NCBI RefSeq assembly: GCF_001700435.1
Contig: NZ_LYPC01000028.1
Coordinates: forward strand, 196,288-260,287
From: Paenibacillus pectinilyticus
Lineage (GTDB): Bacteria > Bacillota > Bacilli > Paenibacillales > NBRC-103111
Reading direction: 5' to 3'
Length of the DNA stretch: 64,000 bases
Part shown: positions 53,497 through 61,597 of the stretch, piece after piece
Position numbering within the stretch: position 1 is the stretch's first letter
How the letters are laid out: the number at the start of each line of letters is the position of its first letter
Made by a program: the position numbers and the translations under genes
The notes under the pieces: model-generated
Seen by the model: the letters and a program-made list of their open reading frames with translations, nothing else
Database searches by the model: none
Told to the model about the DNA's origin: nothing

Positions 53497-55134
53497 ATGT
53501 TACAACTGCTTATTGTGGAGGACGAACGAACCGTTCGGGAGGGTCTTGTCACGATGATTGATTGGCAATCCCTTGGTATTGAGATATGCGCTCATGTAGA
53601 AAACGGATTGAAAGCGATACCATTTCTGGAGTCCGGGAAAATTGATATTCTGTTAACCGACATTCGTATGCCCGCTTTAGATGGGTTCCAACTGATCGAA
53701 GAGGTGCAGCAGAGGCAATTGGAGATTGCCTGCGTCATTTTATCCGGCCATGATGATTTCAGCTACGCTCAGCAGGCTATGCGGCTTGGCGTCATTGACT
53801 TTCTCATCAAGCCTTGCTCACCTCGCGACATTATCTCCACCTTCCAATCCGTTGTGCAGCGCGTACATGATAAACAGCAATTCGCTGAAAACCTGACAAG
53901 GCTGCACGATCAGCTTCGCCTGAATAAAAGCATGGCGAAATCCCACATGTTGGACAAGTGGATGCTCGCTCCCAAATTGCCCAACGAGGACCGCAAAGCC
54001 TTAATGGAACAGGCACACGTATCCATACATCATGAGAATATCTTCATCGTTGCCGTCCTCCCTGACGGTAAATCAATTCGTGAGCTGAATTACGATTCGT
54101 CCGATATCGAAATGATTACTTTCGCGATTGGCAATATTGTTCAAGAAACACTTGAACAGGTGCTTGGGCAATCGGTTGAGATCATTACCAGGCAGCAAGA
54201 GGTGCTCGCTGTATGTAACGGTACCACTGCCGTGAATTGCGGCGAGTTGGCGAAGAGCTTGGCATTGATTCAGCAGAATCTAAGCCTGTATTTAAAGCTT
54301 TCCGTTAGCATTGGCGTCAGTGATGTGAAACCGACAATCGACTTGCTGGACGAGGCGTACCGGGAAGCGCAGGAAGCCTTGCAAATGCGCTTCTTTAAAG
54401 GCGCAGGCCAAGTCTATTTCTATCAAGAGGTCTCGGGGGTACCTGTTCAGGTACCCGAGACGCCTGCGCAGGATGACTCTGCTCAGCTCGAGCAGCTCAT
54501 CATCCATCATGTTCGAACAGGACTGTTTGCCGAAGCATTGAACATTGCAGATAAATGGCTCGAATGCTTGCGAGAACCTCATCTGCACTCTCGTACCCAA
54601 ATCAACATGCAAACCTACTCGCTGCTAACCGGACTATTGCACTTGGCAGATGAAACCTCTCATGAACACCACACCTTCTTGGAGGATGTGAAAAGTTTAA
54701 CCACTGATATCGAACGGGTAGAGACCTTCGAGGAGCTATCTGCCATCGTGTCCAAGGTTCTCCAGCAAGTCGTTAAAGCCCTGAATCCGAACAAGACACC
54801 GAAGCGCAAAATCCAGCAGGCCATCGAGTATATCACCGACCATTACAATTCCCCCGGCCTTTCCTTAGCCAATGTTGCCAAGGAATTATTCGTCTCGGGG
54901 ACGCATTTGTCTACCCTTTTCAAACAAGAACTCGGCATTAACTTCCTCGACTATGTGCACCAGTATCGCATCGAGAAGGCCAAAGCCATGCTCCAAACGA
55001 GCAATACGAAGATTCAGCTGATCGCCAAAGAAGTCGGCTATTTCGACGATCCCCATTTTACCCGTACCTTCAAAAAATGGGTTGGCATGCTGCCCTCGCA
55101 ATATAAGAAGCAAATGGTGCAGGTGGATTTGTAA
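53497..55134 (+). CDS. YesN-type response regulator with AraC DNA-binding domain (2)
   Basis: The 545-residue regulator has a receiver (LLIVEDERTVREGLV, phospho-acceptor in ILLTDIRMP, FLIKPCSP) and a middle region with GGDEF-like remnants (SVSIGVSDVKPTIDLLDEAYREAQEAL). The C-terminal AraC domain is at about 440-540 (LSLANVAKELFVSGTHLSTLFKQE, IQLIAKEVGYFDDPHFTRTFKKW). GGAAGGAGTAATTCG precedes ATG 53497. It most likely activates the divergent lipoprotein gene and the GH3-GH30 gene. Confidence 0.94.
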   Translation: MLQLLIVEDERTVREGLVTMIDWQSLGIEICAHVENGLKAIPFLESGKIDILLTDIRMPALDGFQLIEEVQQRQLEIACVILSGHDDFSYAQQAMRLGVIDFLIKPCSPRDIISTFQSVVQRVHDKQQFAENLTRLHDQLRLNKSMAKSHMLDKWMLAPKLPNEDRKALMEQAHVSIHHENIFIVAVLPDGKSIRELNYDSSDIEMITFAIGNIVQETLEQVLGQSVEIITRQQEVLAVCNGTTAVNCGELAKSLALIQQNLSLYLKLSVSIGVSDVKPTIDLLDEAYREAQEALQMRFFKGAGQVYFYQEVSGVPVQVPETPAQDDSAQLEQLIIHHVRTGLFAEALNIADKWLECLREPHLHSRTQINMQTYSLLTGLLHLADETSHEHHTFLEDVKSLTTDIERVETFEELSAIVSKVLQQVVKALNPNKTPKRKIQQAIEYITDHYNSPGLSLANVAKELFVSGTHLSTLFKQELGINFLDYVHQYRIEKAKAMLQTSNTKIQLIAKEVGYFDDPHFTRTFKKWVGMLPSQYKKQMVQVDL

Positions 55135-55150
55135 GATTTGAAAATCGTTG

Positions 55151-55178
55151 TTGCAATTCCATTAATTCCGAGTATAAT
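55151..55178 (+). promoter_or_regulatory. SigA-type promoter of the 111-aa gene
   Basis: TTGCAA at 55151 and TATAAT at 55173 are 16 bp apart, 34 bp upstream of ATG 55212. GAGGTAAACGCC gives a ribosome binding site. Confidence 0.75.
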
Positions 55179-55211
55179 ACTAGGTATAACCATCGGAATG
55201 AGGTAAACGCC

Positions 55212-55547
55212 ATGCTTACAACCGAGAAACTAGAGATTCGCTGGAAAGATGATTATCTGGATTTGTTAAATTACGCAAGACAAATCGGAGACGTTGAATG
55301 GCAGAACGAAATTATTCAGACGCTGACTAAGTCTACCCTATATATTCAACAATCCATGCTTGAACATAAAATAAGCCAGCTCTGGCAACGATTCGATGCC
55401 GTTAACAGGAAGATGCTCGAACTCTACAAGCAGCTGAGCGAAACGGACAATGCGTATGTCGCTTCTCAATTGATCGGGGAAGTCTGGGGATTGAAACAAC
55501 AACGTGTAGAGATTGGTAAGCAATTAAAATCGACTACGTATAAATAG
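55212..55547 (+). CDS. Unknown 111-aa coiled-coil protein
   Basis: The family is not recognised. The sequence is mainly helical (LDLLNYARQIGDVEWQNEII, LWQRFDAVNRKMLELYKQLS, GLKQQRVEIGKQL) with heptad-like leucine spacing, suggesting a short coiled coil. No signal or membrane helix is present. It has its own SigA-type promoter and is 77 bp after the response regulator. Together these suggest a real small cytoplasmic protein with an independent role. Confidence 0.75.
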   Translation: MLTTEKLEIRWKDDYLDLLNYARQIGDVEWQNEIIQTLTKSTLYIQQSMLEHKISQLWQRFDAVNRKMLELYKQLSETDNAYVASQLIGEVWGLKQQRVEIGKQLKSTTYK

Positions 55548-55761
55548 ACATACAAAAAAATCCCGTATGCGGATTACCGCTCTACCGGACATCGGTTCAT
55601 GCCTATTCGTCATTTCCATGCATGCAGCCATCTGCTCTGCAGAATTGCATTTAACAGTACGCATCAATTTGCAGATTGATATGTACAGATCTTAAGAATA
55701 TTATAGGTTGAATCCAACGATAACCGTGTGTGTTTGATAACTCCTTGAATGAGGACGCTTC

Positions 55762-55986
55762 TTATACAGCGGTTTGTTTCATTTCACGCATCATGCCCAT
55801 CATCATGGTCATCATTTCATCGCACGATTGCATTTTGGACATCATCATATCCATATCCATCATGTCCATCATTTCCATGCCTTGCATTTGATCCATCATC
55901 ATTTTCATGTTGTTCATTTTGCACATCATTTCTTCCATGCACATGGACATCATCATCTTCATCGTCATCATCTTCATCGTCATCAT
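55762..55986 (-). CDS. Methionine-rich 74-aa protein (50 percent Met)
   Basis: By my count 37 of 74 residues are methionine, in runs such as MKMMTMKMMMS and DMMDMDMMMSK, with three cysteines (MCMEE, MMCKM, QSCDE) and few hydrophobic residues otherwise. The frame is backed by AAAGGAGTGG spaced before ATG 55986 and by a fair promoter (TTGAAA-17-AATAAT) at 56066-56094. Because ATG read backwards is CAT, the opposite strand gives a histidine-rich frame with no ribosome binding site, which I reject. Methionine/cysteine-rich small proteins can bind copper(I) or silver; that function is inference. No homologue is known to me. Confidence 0.7.
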   Translation of the reverse strand: MMTMKMMTMKMMMSMCMEEMMCKMNNMKMMMDQMQGMEMMDMMDMDMMMSKMQSCDEMMTMMMGMMREMKQTAV

Positions 55987-56065
55987 TTCGTTCCACTCCT
56001 TTCTCGCTTCTATATTTGATTAGCAACAATTAGAAGATTAACCCATTTAGCAGATTTTATCAAGC

Positions 56066-56094
56066 ATTATTTTGATAATAGGATTGCTTTTCAA
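56066..56094 (-). promoter_or_regulatory. Candidate promoter of the Met-rich gene
   Basis: The minus strand has TTGAAA, 17 bp, AATAAT, about 80 bp before the start codon. The match is 4-5 of 6 in each box. A copper-responsive operator was not seen. Confidence 0.45.
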
Positions 56095-56200
56095 ATTATG
56101 ATTGTGTTATGATTTAATATTTGTCAAATGCCGAGATGACCCCTTTGGTTGATGGTTTTAGTCGGGTTTAAGGATTGATATCCTTGCAAGCTCAAATAAA

Positions 56201-56232
56201 AAGCCGAGACAGCTACAAACTGTCGTCGGCTT
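56201..56232 (-). terminator. Terminator after the sulfatase gene
   Basis: The minus strand has AAGCCGACGACAG, loop TTTGTAG, CTGTCTCGGCTT with a small interior bulge, followed by TTTTTATTT. It lies about 50 bp after the sulfatase stop codon. Confidence 0.8.
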
Positions 56233-56281
56233 AATTGATGAGTCAGCTGCGGTGGTGCAGCCAGGATGAATACAACGTAAA

Positions 56282-57760
56282 CTATTGATTCGTTCTGAAC
56301 TCTTGTGGATGCCGAAGCATCAGCTCTGGCACGGCATGCGCGCGCCCAGTCGCTTCCAGCCTTTTCACATACGCCGGTAGGTATCCCTTCGCATGGTGAG
56401 GGCCGCCCTCTTTCATTACGGTCCAGAGTGGATCCACCGTGAATGGCATGGATGCCATTCGTTCATCATGCCATTGCATCAAGTTATACACTGCTTGCTT
56501 ACACACTTCTGGGTAGTCCGCTGCGACATCATGAAGCTCGTACGGATCTGTAGCCAGATCATACAGCATTTCTTTATGGAACAGATGGTAACCGTCATGA
56601 TACGTACGGGTATACAACCAGTTGCCGAATCTTACGGAGCGTTGGCAGACATGCGCCATTTGGGAAATAACAAGGTACGGTCTGCCCTCCGCGCTATCCT
56701 CACTAGCCCCTGTCAATGCATGTGCGTAGCTTTCACCGTCCCAGCTTCTTGGTGTTTCTCGATCGAGCAGATTGGCTAGTGTTGGCAGTAGATCCAGGTG
56801 GTAATGCAGTCCTTCCTGAACACCCGGTTCAATCTTCTCAGGCCAGCGAATCAACATCGGAATTCGACATGTACCCTGATCGGCCGTACCATGCTCGCCA
56901 TAGATGCCCAGTTCCCCCATATTCTCGCCATGATCAGCGGTAATGATGACAATGAGATCATCCATGACGCCCTGCCGGCTAAGTTCTTCGAAGATGCTCC
57001 CTACATGCTCATCCATGTACCGCACACCGCAATCGTAGCCGTCAATCATCATTCGCATATCTTCCATATTCGTGATTTGTCCCGGATAACGTGGATACTT
57101 GGGATAGGTATCACTATTAAACATGTTGATCTCATTTACGCTGTGCGGACCGACCTTCAACTTATTGCTCTCGAGAAGCTCTTCCGTCATCCAAGCGGGA
57201 AGCGGCTCTTCCGCAAATGGATTGCCAAAAGAAGCGGGTGCTCGATAGGGCGTATGCGGGTCCCAGTAATTCACATACAAGAACCAATCATCTTGGCCTT
57301 CATTTCGCTGGATCCAATCCAAGACGGTAGGCGTCACTTCTTCCGCCGATTCCATACCACTCTCACCCGTATTGTACATTTCATTAAACCCGGCATAGAA
57401 ATGCCATGCGGAATGCCGCTCGCCAAAAGGACTGATCAGCGCAGTGCGAAGACCGCTTTTCCGTAAAAATGCGGGCAAGCTCTCGTGTGCCAACTTGTCT
57501 TTAAAGTCACGATCTTCGCCTTCATGGCGAAGTGCCGCTGCCGTGCCGCCGTGCCCAACAACGCCATTTCGAATACCGAACTGACCGGTCATTAGCGCTG
57601 TTCGCGAAGGGAAACAAGGCGCATCCGATGTATAGTAGTTCGTAAACTGAGCACTTTCGGCGGCGATTTTATCAATATTCGGAGATGTGTTGCGATGGTA
57701 GCCATAGCAGCCAAGATGACGAGGATTCAATGAATCCAGATCAAGCAATAAAATGCGCAT
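56282..57760 (-). CDS. Type I (formylglycine) sulfatase
   Basis: The 492-residue protein has an N-terminal metal site (LLLDLDSLNPRHLGCYGY), and the sulfatase signature CFPSRTALMTG with C49 to be converted to formylglycine. The later IITADHGENMGELGIYGEHG supplies metal ligands. No signal peptide is visible, so it may act inside the cell on imported sulfated sugars. It is the last gene of the transporter/beta-helix operon, with GAAAGGATG before ATG 57760. The enzyme needs an activating maturase; none is encoded in the window. Substrate class cannot be fixed from sequence. Confidence 0.93.
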   Translation of the reverse strand: MRILLLDLDSLNPRHLGCYGYHRNTSPNIDKIAAESAQFTNYYTSDAPCFPSRTALMTGQFGIRNGVVGHGGTAAALRHEGEDRDFKDKLAHESLPAFLRKSGLRTALISPFGERHSAWHFYAGFNEMYNTGESGMESAEEVTPTVLDWIQRNEGQDDWFLYVNYWDPHTPYRAPASFGNPFAEEPLPAWMTEELLESNKLKVGPHSVNEINMFNSDTYPKYPRYPGQITNMEDMRMMIDGYDCGVRYMDEHVGSIFEELSRQGVMDDLIVIITADHGENMGELGIYGEHGTADQGTCRIPMLIRWPEKIEPGVQEGLHYHLDLLPTLANLLDRETPRSWDGESYAHALTGASEDSAEGRPYLVISQMAHVCQRSVRFGNWLYTRTYHDGYHLFHKEMLYDLATDPYELHDVAADYPEVCKQAVYNLMQWHDERMASMPFTVDPLWTVMKEGGPHHAKGYLPAYVKRLEATGRAHAVPELMLRHPQEFRTNQ

Positions 57761-57803
57761 ACAAAATCATCCTTTCGGTGTAAATCTTGTTCTCTAGGTG
57801 TTG

Positions 57804-59807
57804 TTATTGTTCATACAGTTCCAAATCATCCGCTACCCCGTACCCCGCAGCAGATGGGTTGTATACAAATACGCGCATCGTAGTCGTCGCAGCTCCTGTC
57901 GTGAAGGTAACCTCTGCCTGCGACCAACTCGTACTCGTTATTTGTGCTGCCACCTGCTGGGTACCGTCATACAGCTTCGCCCCAATCGATACCGTCTGCC
58001 CTGCAGCAGAGACTTTCGCGTATCCTCGAAGCTTATACGTGGTATTCGGTTTCACCGTAATCCACTGCTCAAAGGCTGAGTTCGGCACGACTTGGGCCGC
58101 TTTAGTCCCTGAGCGAACATCTGCTGCACTCGTGGTGATAGCCGCATTTCCCCAATGATACCAAGGGCTTTCCGAGGTACTTTCCCATCCCTGATTGCCA
58201 ACAAGCTGCTGCAGCGGAGCGCCATTGTATGCCCCTCGATTCGAAGCCAATGAAGCCGAAACTGGATTGCCCCAATAATCCACGCCTCCGTTATTCGTCA
58301 TAACGGCACCGTTGTTCAGAGCAGATGAACCAGACTTCAATTTATATCCGTTTACCCCATTTATACTTGTCCCACTACCTGGGTTCAGAAACTGCGGATT
58401 ACTGGTTGTCATCATCGCATCAGGAATCGTTGCGTAGGCAGGCGTATTATTGCCGTAAAACACATTGCTGTCATACGTCCAAGTCGATTTACCAGCATAA
58501 GTACCTGTGCCCAGGTTGTAGAAAATATTGTTTTTGAACGCAGCCTGACCGTTGCCAGCCACCGCATTGCCATTGTTATTTATGAGCAGATTGTTCGCAA
58601 TTCCGCTTCCTACATAAAACACATTATTGTAAAACTGCATATTCTGATAATTGCTACCACTACATACGGTAATCATCTGATAGCGGTCATTCTGACTGAT
58701 GTTATAACGGAAAATCCCATCCGATACCGAACCGTTCGTTTCGTTTTGACAAATCAGCACAGTGCCGCCCTCGTTATCGTGGCTGTAATTATATTGGAAG
58801 ATCAAGCCCTTTGTCCCATTGTCAAAATCAAAAGCCATGCCGTCCTTAATCGTTTTCCCGCCGGACACCTCATTGAATTGATAGACCGTGTAGTCGCCAT
58901 TATACGTCCACATGCCTGCGTTATAGTCGACTTGCGCTTCGTTGAAGCCATTCACCTTGTTATGCTCGACCAATGCGCCTGTTGTAATATGAGGAACAAT
59001 ACCATCTCCACTAACGTGTTGGACTTCATTCCCGCGTATGATCACATTCGTATGCGGTGTCCAAGGGAGCGTAAGGTCTACAGTCCCACCTTGCTGCGCC
59101 CGATTGGACCATACGGAGTTGACCATGATACCTGTACGCGTCACATTTGCTATTTTGTTATTTTCAATCAGGATGCCGTCAAACTTGGTTACCCGATTAG
59201 GTGAACCATCGAGTTTACGTCGAACGACAACGTTAATGCCTGAACTGCCATTGACGGTTTTCTTATGGAGACCATTGATATCATGGATGTATAAATCATG
59301 CAATCGAATATCATGCAGCGTAGCTATATTCGTAATATCTGTCGTACTTCCGACCAGATAATCTTCGCCTATCACTTCAACCCCGCTGCGGACGGCCGTA
59401 CCTTGTACAGCTGTTTGATTGGAAATCTCCAGATTTCCGATGTCCCAATGCTCCTGATTGTACAGCATGACCACATTCGTAGCGCCTTGCCCATCCAGAT
59501 AGGGCTTGGGGCCAGTTCCATACTGATCAAGCACGATGGGGGCTGCCGAAGTACCTGAACCGAGTGGATGAAGAGTTCCTGACCATCTCTCACCTGCTTT
59601 GAGCAGAATGTGATCGCCAGGCTGAAACGTCATCGCATTAATGGCATTCAGCGTCTTCCAAGGTGACTGTATCGAAAGCCCGTCATTCCCATTATTGCCT
59701 GCTGTTGCATCCACATAGTACGTACTGTTATTCGCATGAGCCGAAACAGCGAAACCCATACAGGCCGCAGTAATTGCCAACGCATACAACCACGATTTAT
59801 TCCCCAT
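57804..59807 (-). CDS. Secreted right-handed beta-helix protein with carbohydrate-binding C-terminus
   Basis: The 667-residue protein has a signal peptide (MGNKSWLYALAITAACMGFA, likely cut after AHA) and a parallel beta-helix (about 28-520) with NSTYYVDATAGNNGNDGLS, FQPGDHILLKAGERWSG, and repeated asparagine turns. Its C-terminal domain (about 530-667: WITVKPNTTYKLRGYAKVSA, VADDLELYEQ) resembles CBM4/9- or CBM16-like beta-sandwiches, unlike the F5/8-type domain of the two paralogues near 17 kb. Its operon places it with a transporter and a sulfatase, so it may be a lyase for a sulfated polysaccharide. Confidence 0.88.
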   Translation of the reverse strand: MGNKSWLYALAITAACMGFAVSAHANNSTYYVDATAGNNGNDGLSIQSPWKTLNAINAMTFQPGDHILLKAGERWSGTLHPLGSGTSAAPIVLDQYGTGPKPYLDGQGATNVVMLYNQEHWDIGNLEISNQTAVQGTAVRSGVEVIGEDYLVGSTTDITNIATLHDIRLHDLYIHDINGLHKKTVNGSSGINVVVRRKLDGSPNRVTKFDGILIENNKIANVTRTGIMVNSVWSNRAQQGGTVDLTLPWTPHTNVIIRGNEVQHVSGDGIVPHITTGALVEHNKVNGFNEAQVDYNAGMWTYNGDYTVYQFNEVSGGKTIKDGMAFDFDNGTKGLIFQYNYSHDNEGGTVLICQNETNGSVSDGIFRYNISQNDRYQMITVCSGSNYQNMQFYNNVFYVGSGIANNLLINNNGNAVAGNGQAAFKNNIFYNLGTGTYAGKSTWTYDSNVFYGNNTPAYATIPDAMMTTSNPQFLNPGSGTSINGVNGYKLKSGSSALNNGAVMTNNGGVDYWGNPVSASLASNRGAYNGAPLQQLVGNQGWESTSESPWYHWGNAAITTSAADVRSGTKAAQVVPNSAFEQWITVKPNTTYKLRGYAKVSAAGQTVSIGAKLYDGTQQVAAQITSTSWSQAEVTFTTGAATTTMRVFVYNPSAAGYGVADDLELYEQ

Positions 59808-59834
59808 AAGAACCCTCCAATGAATGAGTGTGAT

Positions 59835-60698
59835 TTAGCCTTTCACGGATCCTAGCAGCATGCCTTGATTGAAATATTTTTGAAGAAACGGATAGATGAA
59901 TAAAAAAGGAACGGTCGCAATAACCACAGCAGCCATTTTCGCTGCCGGACTGTATTCGAATCCGCTGGACTCCGCTGCCATACCGATATCCGTTTCAATT
60001 AGCATTTGCCTTAAAAAAACTTGAAGCGGCCACTTTGATGAATCATTCAAATACAGAATGGCATTGAAGTAGGTGTTCCAATTTTGAACACTGTAGAAAA
60101 GGGTAAAGGTAGCAATGATCGCCATGGACAGCGGTACAATAATCGTGAGAAACAAGCGAAACTCTCCACAGCCGTCGATGCGCGCCGATTCTTCTAATTC
60201 CACCGGAATGTTTTGAAAAAAGCTGCGCATAACGATCAAATTGAATGGCGCGATCGCTGCCGTCAAATATAAGGAAAAGTAACTGTCGATGAGATGAAAC
60301 GTTTTGACAACGAGATACGTGGGAATCATCCCCCCGCCGAACAGCATGGTAAACATGACCAAGAAGTTCAACAGCTTGCGTCCACGCAGCCAGGTTTTGG
60401 AGAGACCATACGCCATAAGTGAAGTTAGCACGATGTTAATTAGTGTACCGATCGTTGTAATCTGAATCGCGTTCCAAAATGATTTCATGAAGTTCGCATT
60501 CGAAAACAAATAGCCATAAGCATTGACTGTCCAGTCATGTGGTATCAAATAGAAACCACGAGTCAGCATTTCCTGTTTGCTGCTGAAGGACGTTGTCACC
60601 ACATAGACTAGTGGGAACATGATAACGAGCAATACAACCACCATTACGGCGTTCATGAGTGTCTGATAGGCAAAGTCTTTTCGCTTCCAGATGGACAT
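59835..60698 (-). CDS. Carbohydrate ABC transporter permease (CUT1, YtcP-like) (2)
   Basis: The 287-residue permease has the EAA loop ESARIDGCGEFRLFLTIIVPLSMAI and the C-terminal FIYPFLQKYFNQGMLLGSVKG typical of the YtcP group. Its start overlaps the stop of the first permease by one base (TAATG). It is 28 bp before the beta-helix gene. No ATPase is encoded with it. Confidence 0.93.
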   Translation of the reverse strand: MSIWKRKDFAYQTLMNAVMVVVLLVIMFPLVYVVTTSFSSKQEMLTRGFYLIPHDWTVNAYGYLFSNANFMKSFWNAIQITTIGTLINIVLTSLMAYGLSKTWLRGRKLLNFLVMFTMLFGGGMIPTYLVVKTFHLIDSYFSLYLTAAIAPFNLIVMRSFFQNIPVELEESARIDGCGEFRLFLTIIVPLSMAIIATFTLFYSVQNWNTYFNAILYLNDSSKWPLQVFLRQMLIETDIGMAAESSGFEYSPAAKMAAVVIATVPFLFIYPFLQKYFNQGMLLGSVKG

Positions 60699-61597
60699 TA
60701 GTAGAGCCCCTCCTCTCCCGCTTTCTTGGAAAGCTTATTGGCCATCATGATCAGAGCGAGTCCTACCAAGCCTTTAAACAAGCCTACGGCGGTAGAGAAG
60801 GAGAAGTCCCCCTGCTGGATGCCTTGCCGATATACATAGGTGTCGAAAATATTGGATATTTTCAAATTCAACGTATTTTGCAGCAAGTAGACATGCTCGT
60901 ATCCAATTTCCATAACTGACCCCAGCCGCAAAATAAACAGGATGATGATGGTGGAGCGCAGGGAAGGCAGCGTCACAGACCACAGCTTCCGCCAGCGGCC
61001 CGCCCCGTCCATATCCGCAGCTTCATACAGCATTGGATCCACGGAAGCAAGTGCCGCCAGGAAAATGATCGTATTCCATCCCGCTTCCTTCCATAGATTA
61101 TGCATCAGGAATAGCGGTCTAAAATAAGCCGGATCAGACAGCAGCTCGATTCGTGCAAACCCATTCGATGCCAGCCAATTGTTGATCCCGCCGTCTTGGG
61201 TTGCAAACAGCAGGGATGTTAAACCTACGACAACAACCCAAGACAAGAAATGAGGCAAGTAAATGACCGTTTGCATTAATTTCTTGAAGAACCCTTTACC
61301 CAACTCATTAATGATGAGCGCTAGGATGATGGGCGCCGGGAAAAATAAAAATAAATTGATCGCACTGAGTGTAAGGGTATTGGCTAGCAGCCGATAAAAA
61401 TCAACATCCGTGAACAATCGCTTAAAATTGTCAAAGCCTACCCAATCACTATGAAATATACCCTCGAACGGGTTATACGATTGAAAGGCAATCACTAGCC
61501 CCGCCATTGGCAGGTATTTGAATAGCAGAAAGAACAAAAGTCCAGGCAAGATCATGAGATACAGCGGTAAACCTCTTCTCCACTCCGCGCTCATCAT
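60698..61597 (-). CDS. Carbohydrate ABC transporter permease (CUT1, LplB-like) (2)
   Basis: The 299-residue protein has the LplB-type beginning (GLPLYLMILPGLLFFLLFKY, LPMAGLVIAFQSYNPFEG) and the EAA loop YEAADMDGAGRWRKLWSVTLPSL. I start it at ATG 61597, which overlaps the stop of the binding lipoprotein (ATGA); the frame extends 21 codons further into that gene, which is less likely. It pairs with the next permease. Confidence 0.92.
   Translation of the reverse strand: MMSAEWRRGLPLYLMILPGLLFFLLFKYLPMAGLVIAFQSYNPFEGIFHSDWVGFDNFKRLFTDVDFYRLLANTLTLSAINLFLFFPAPIILALIINELGKGFFKKLMQTVIYLPHFLSWVVVVGLTSLLFATQDGGINNWLASNGFARIELLSDPAYFRPLFLMHNLWKEAGWNTIIFLAALASVDPMLYEAADMDGAGRWRKLWSVTLPSLRSTIIILFILRLGSVMEIGYEHVYLLQNTLNLKISNIFDTYVYRQGIQQGDFSFSTAVGLFKGLVGLALIMMANKLSKKAGEEGLY

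Noticed and set aside
55774-56019. Histidine-rich plus-strand ORF opposite the Met-rich gene
   Set aside because: It is the reverse complement of ATG runs (CAT codons); it has no ribosome binding site, while the minus-strand frame does.
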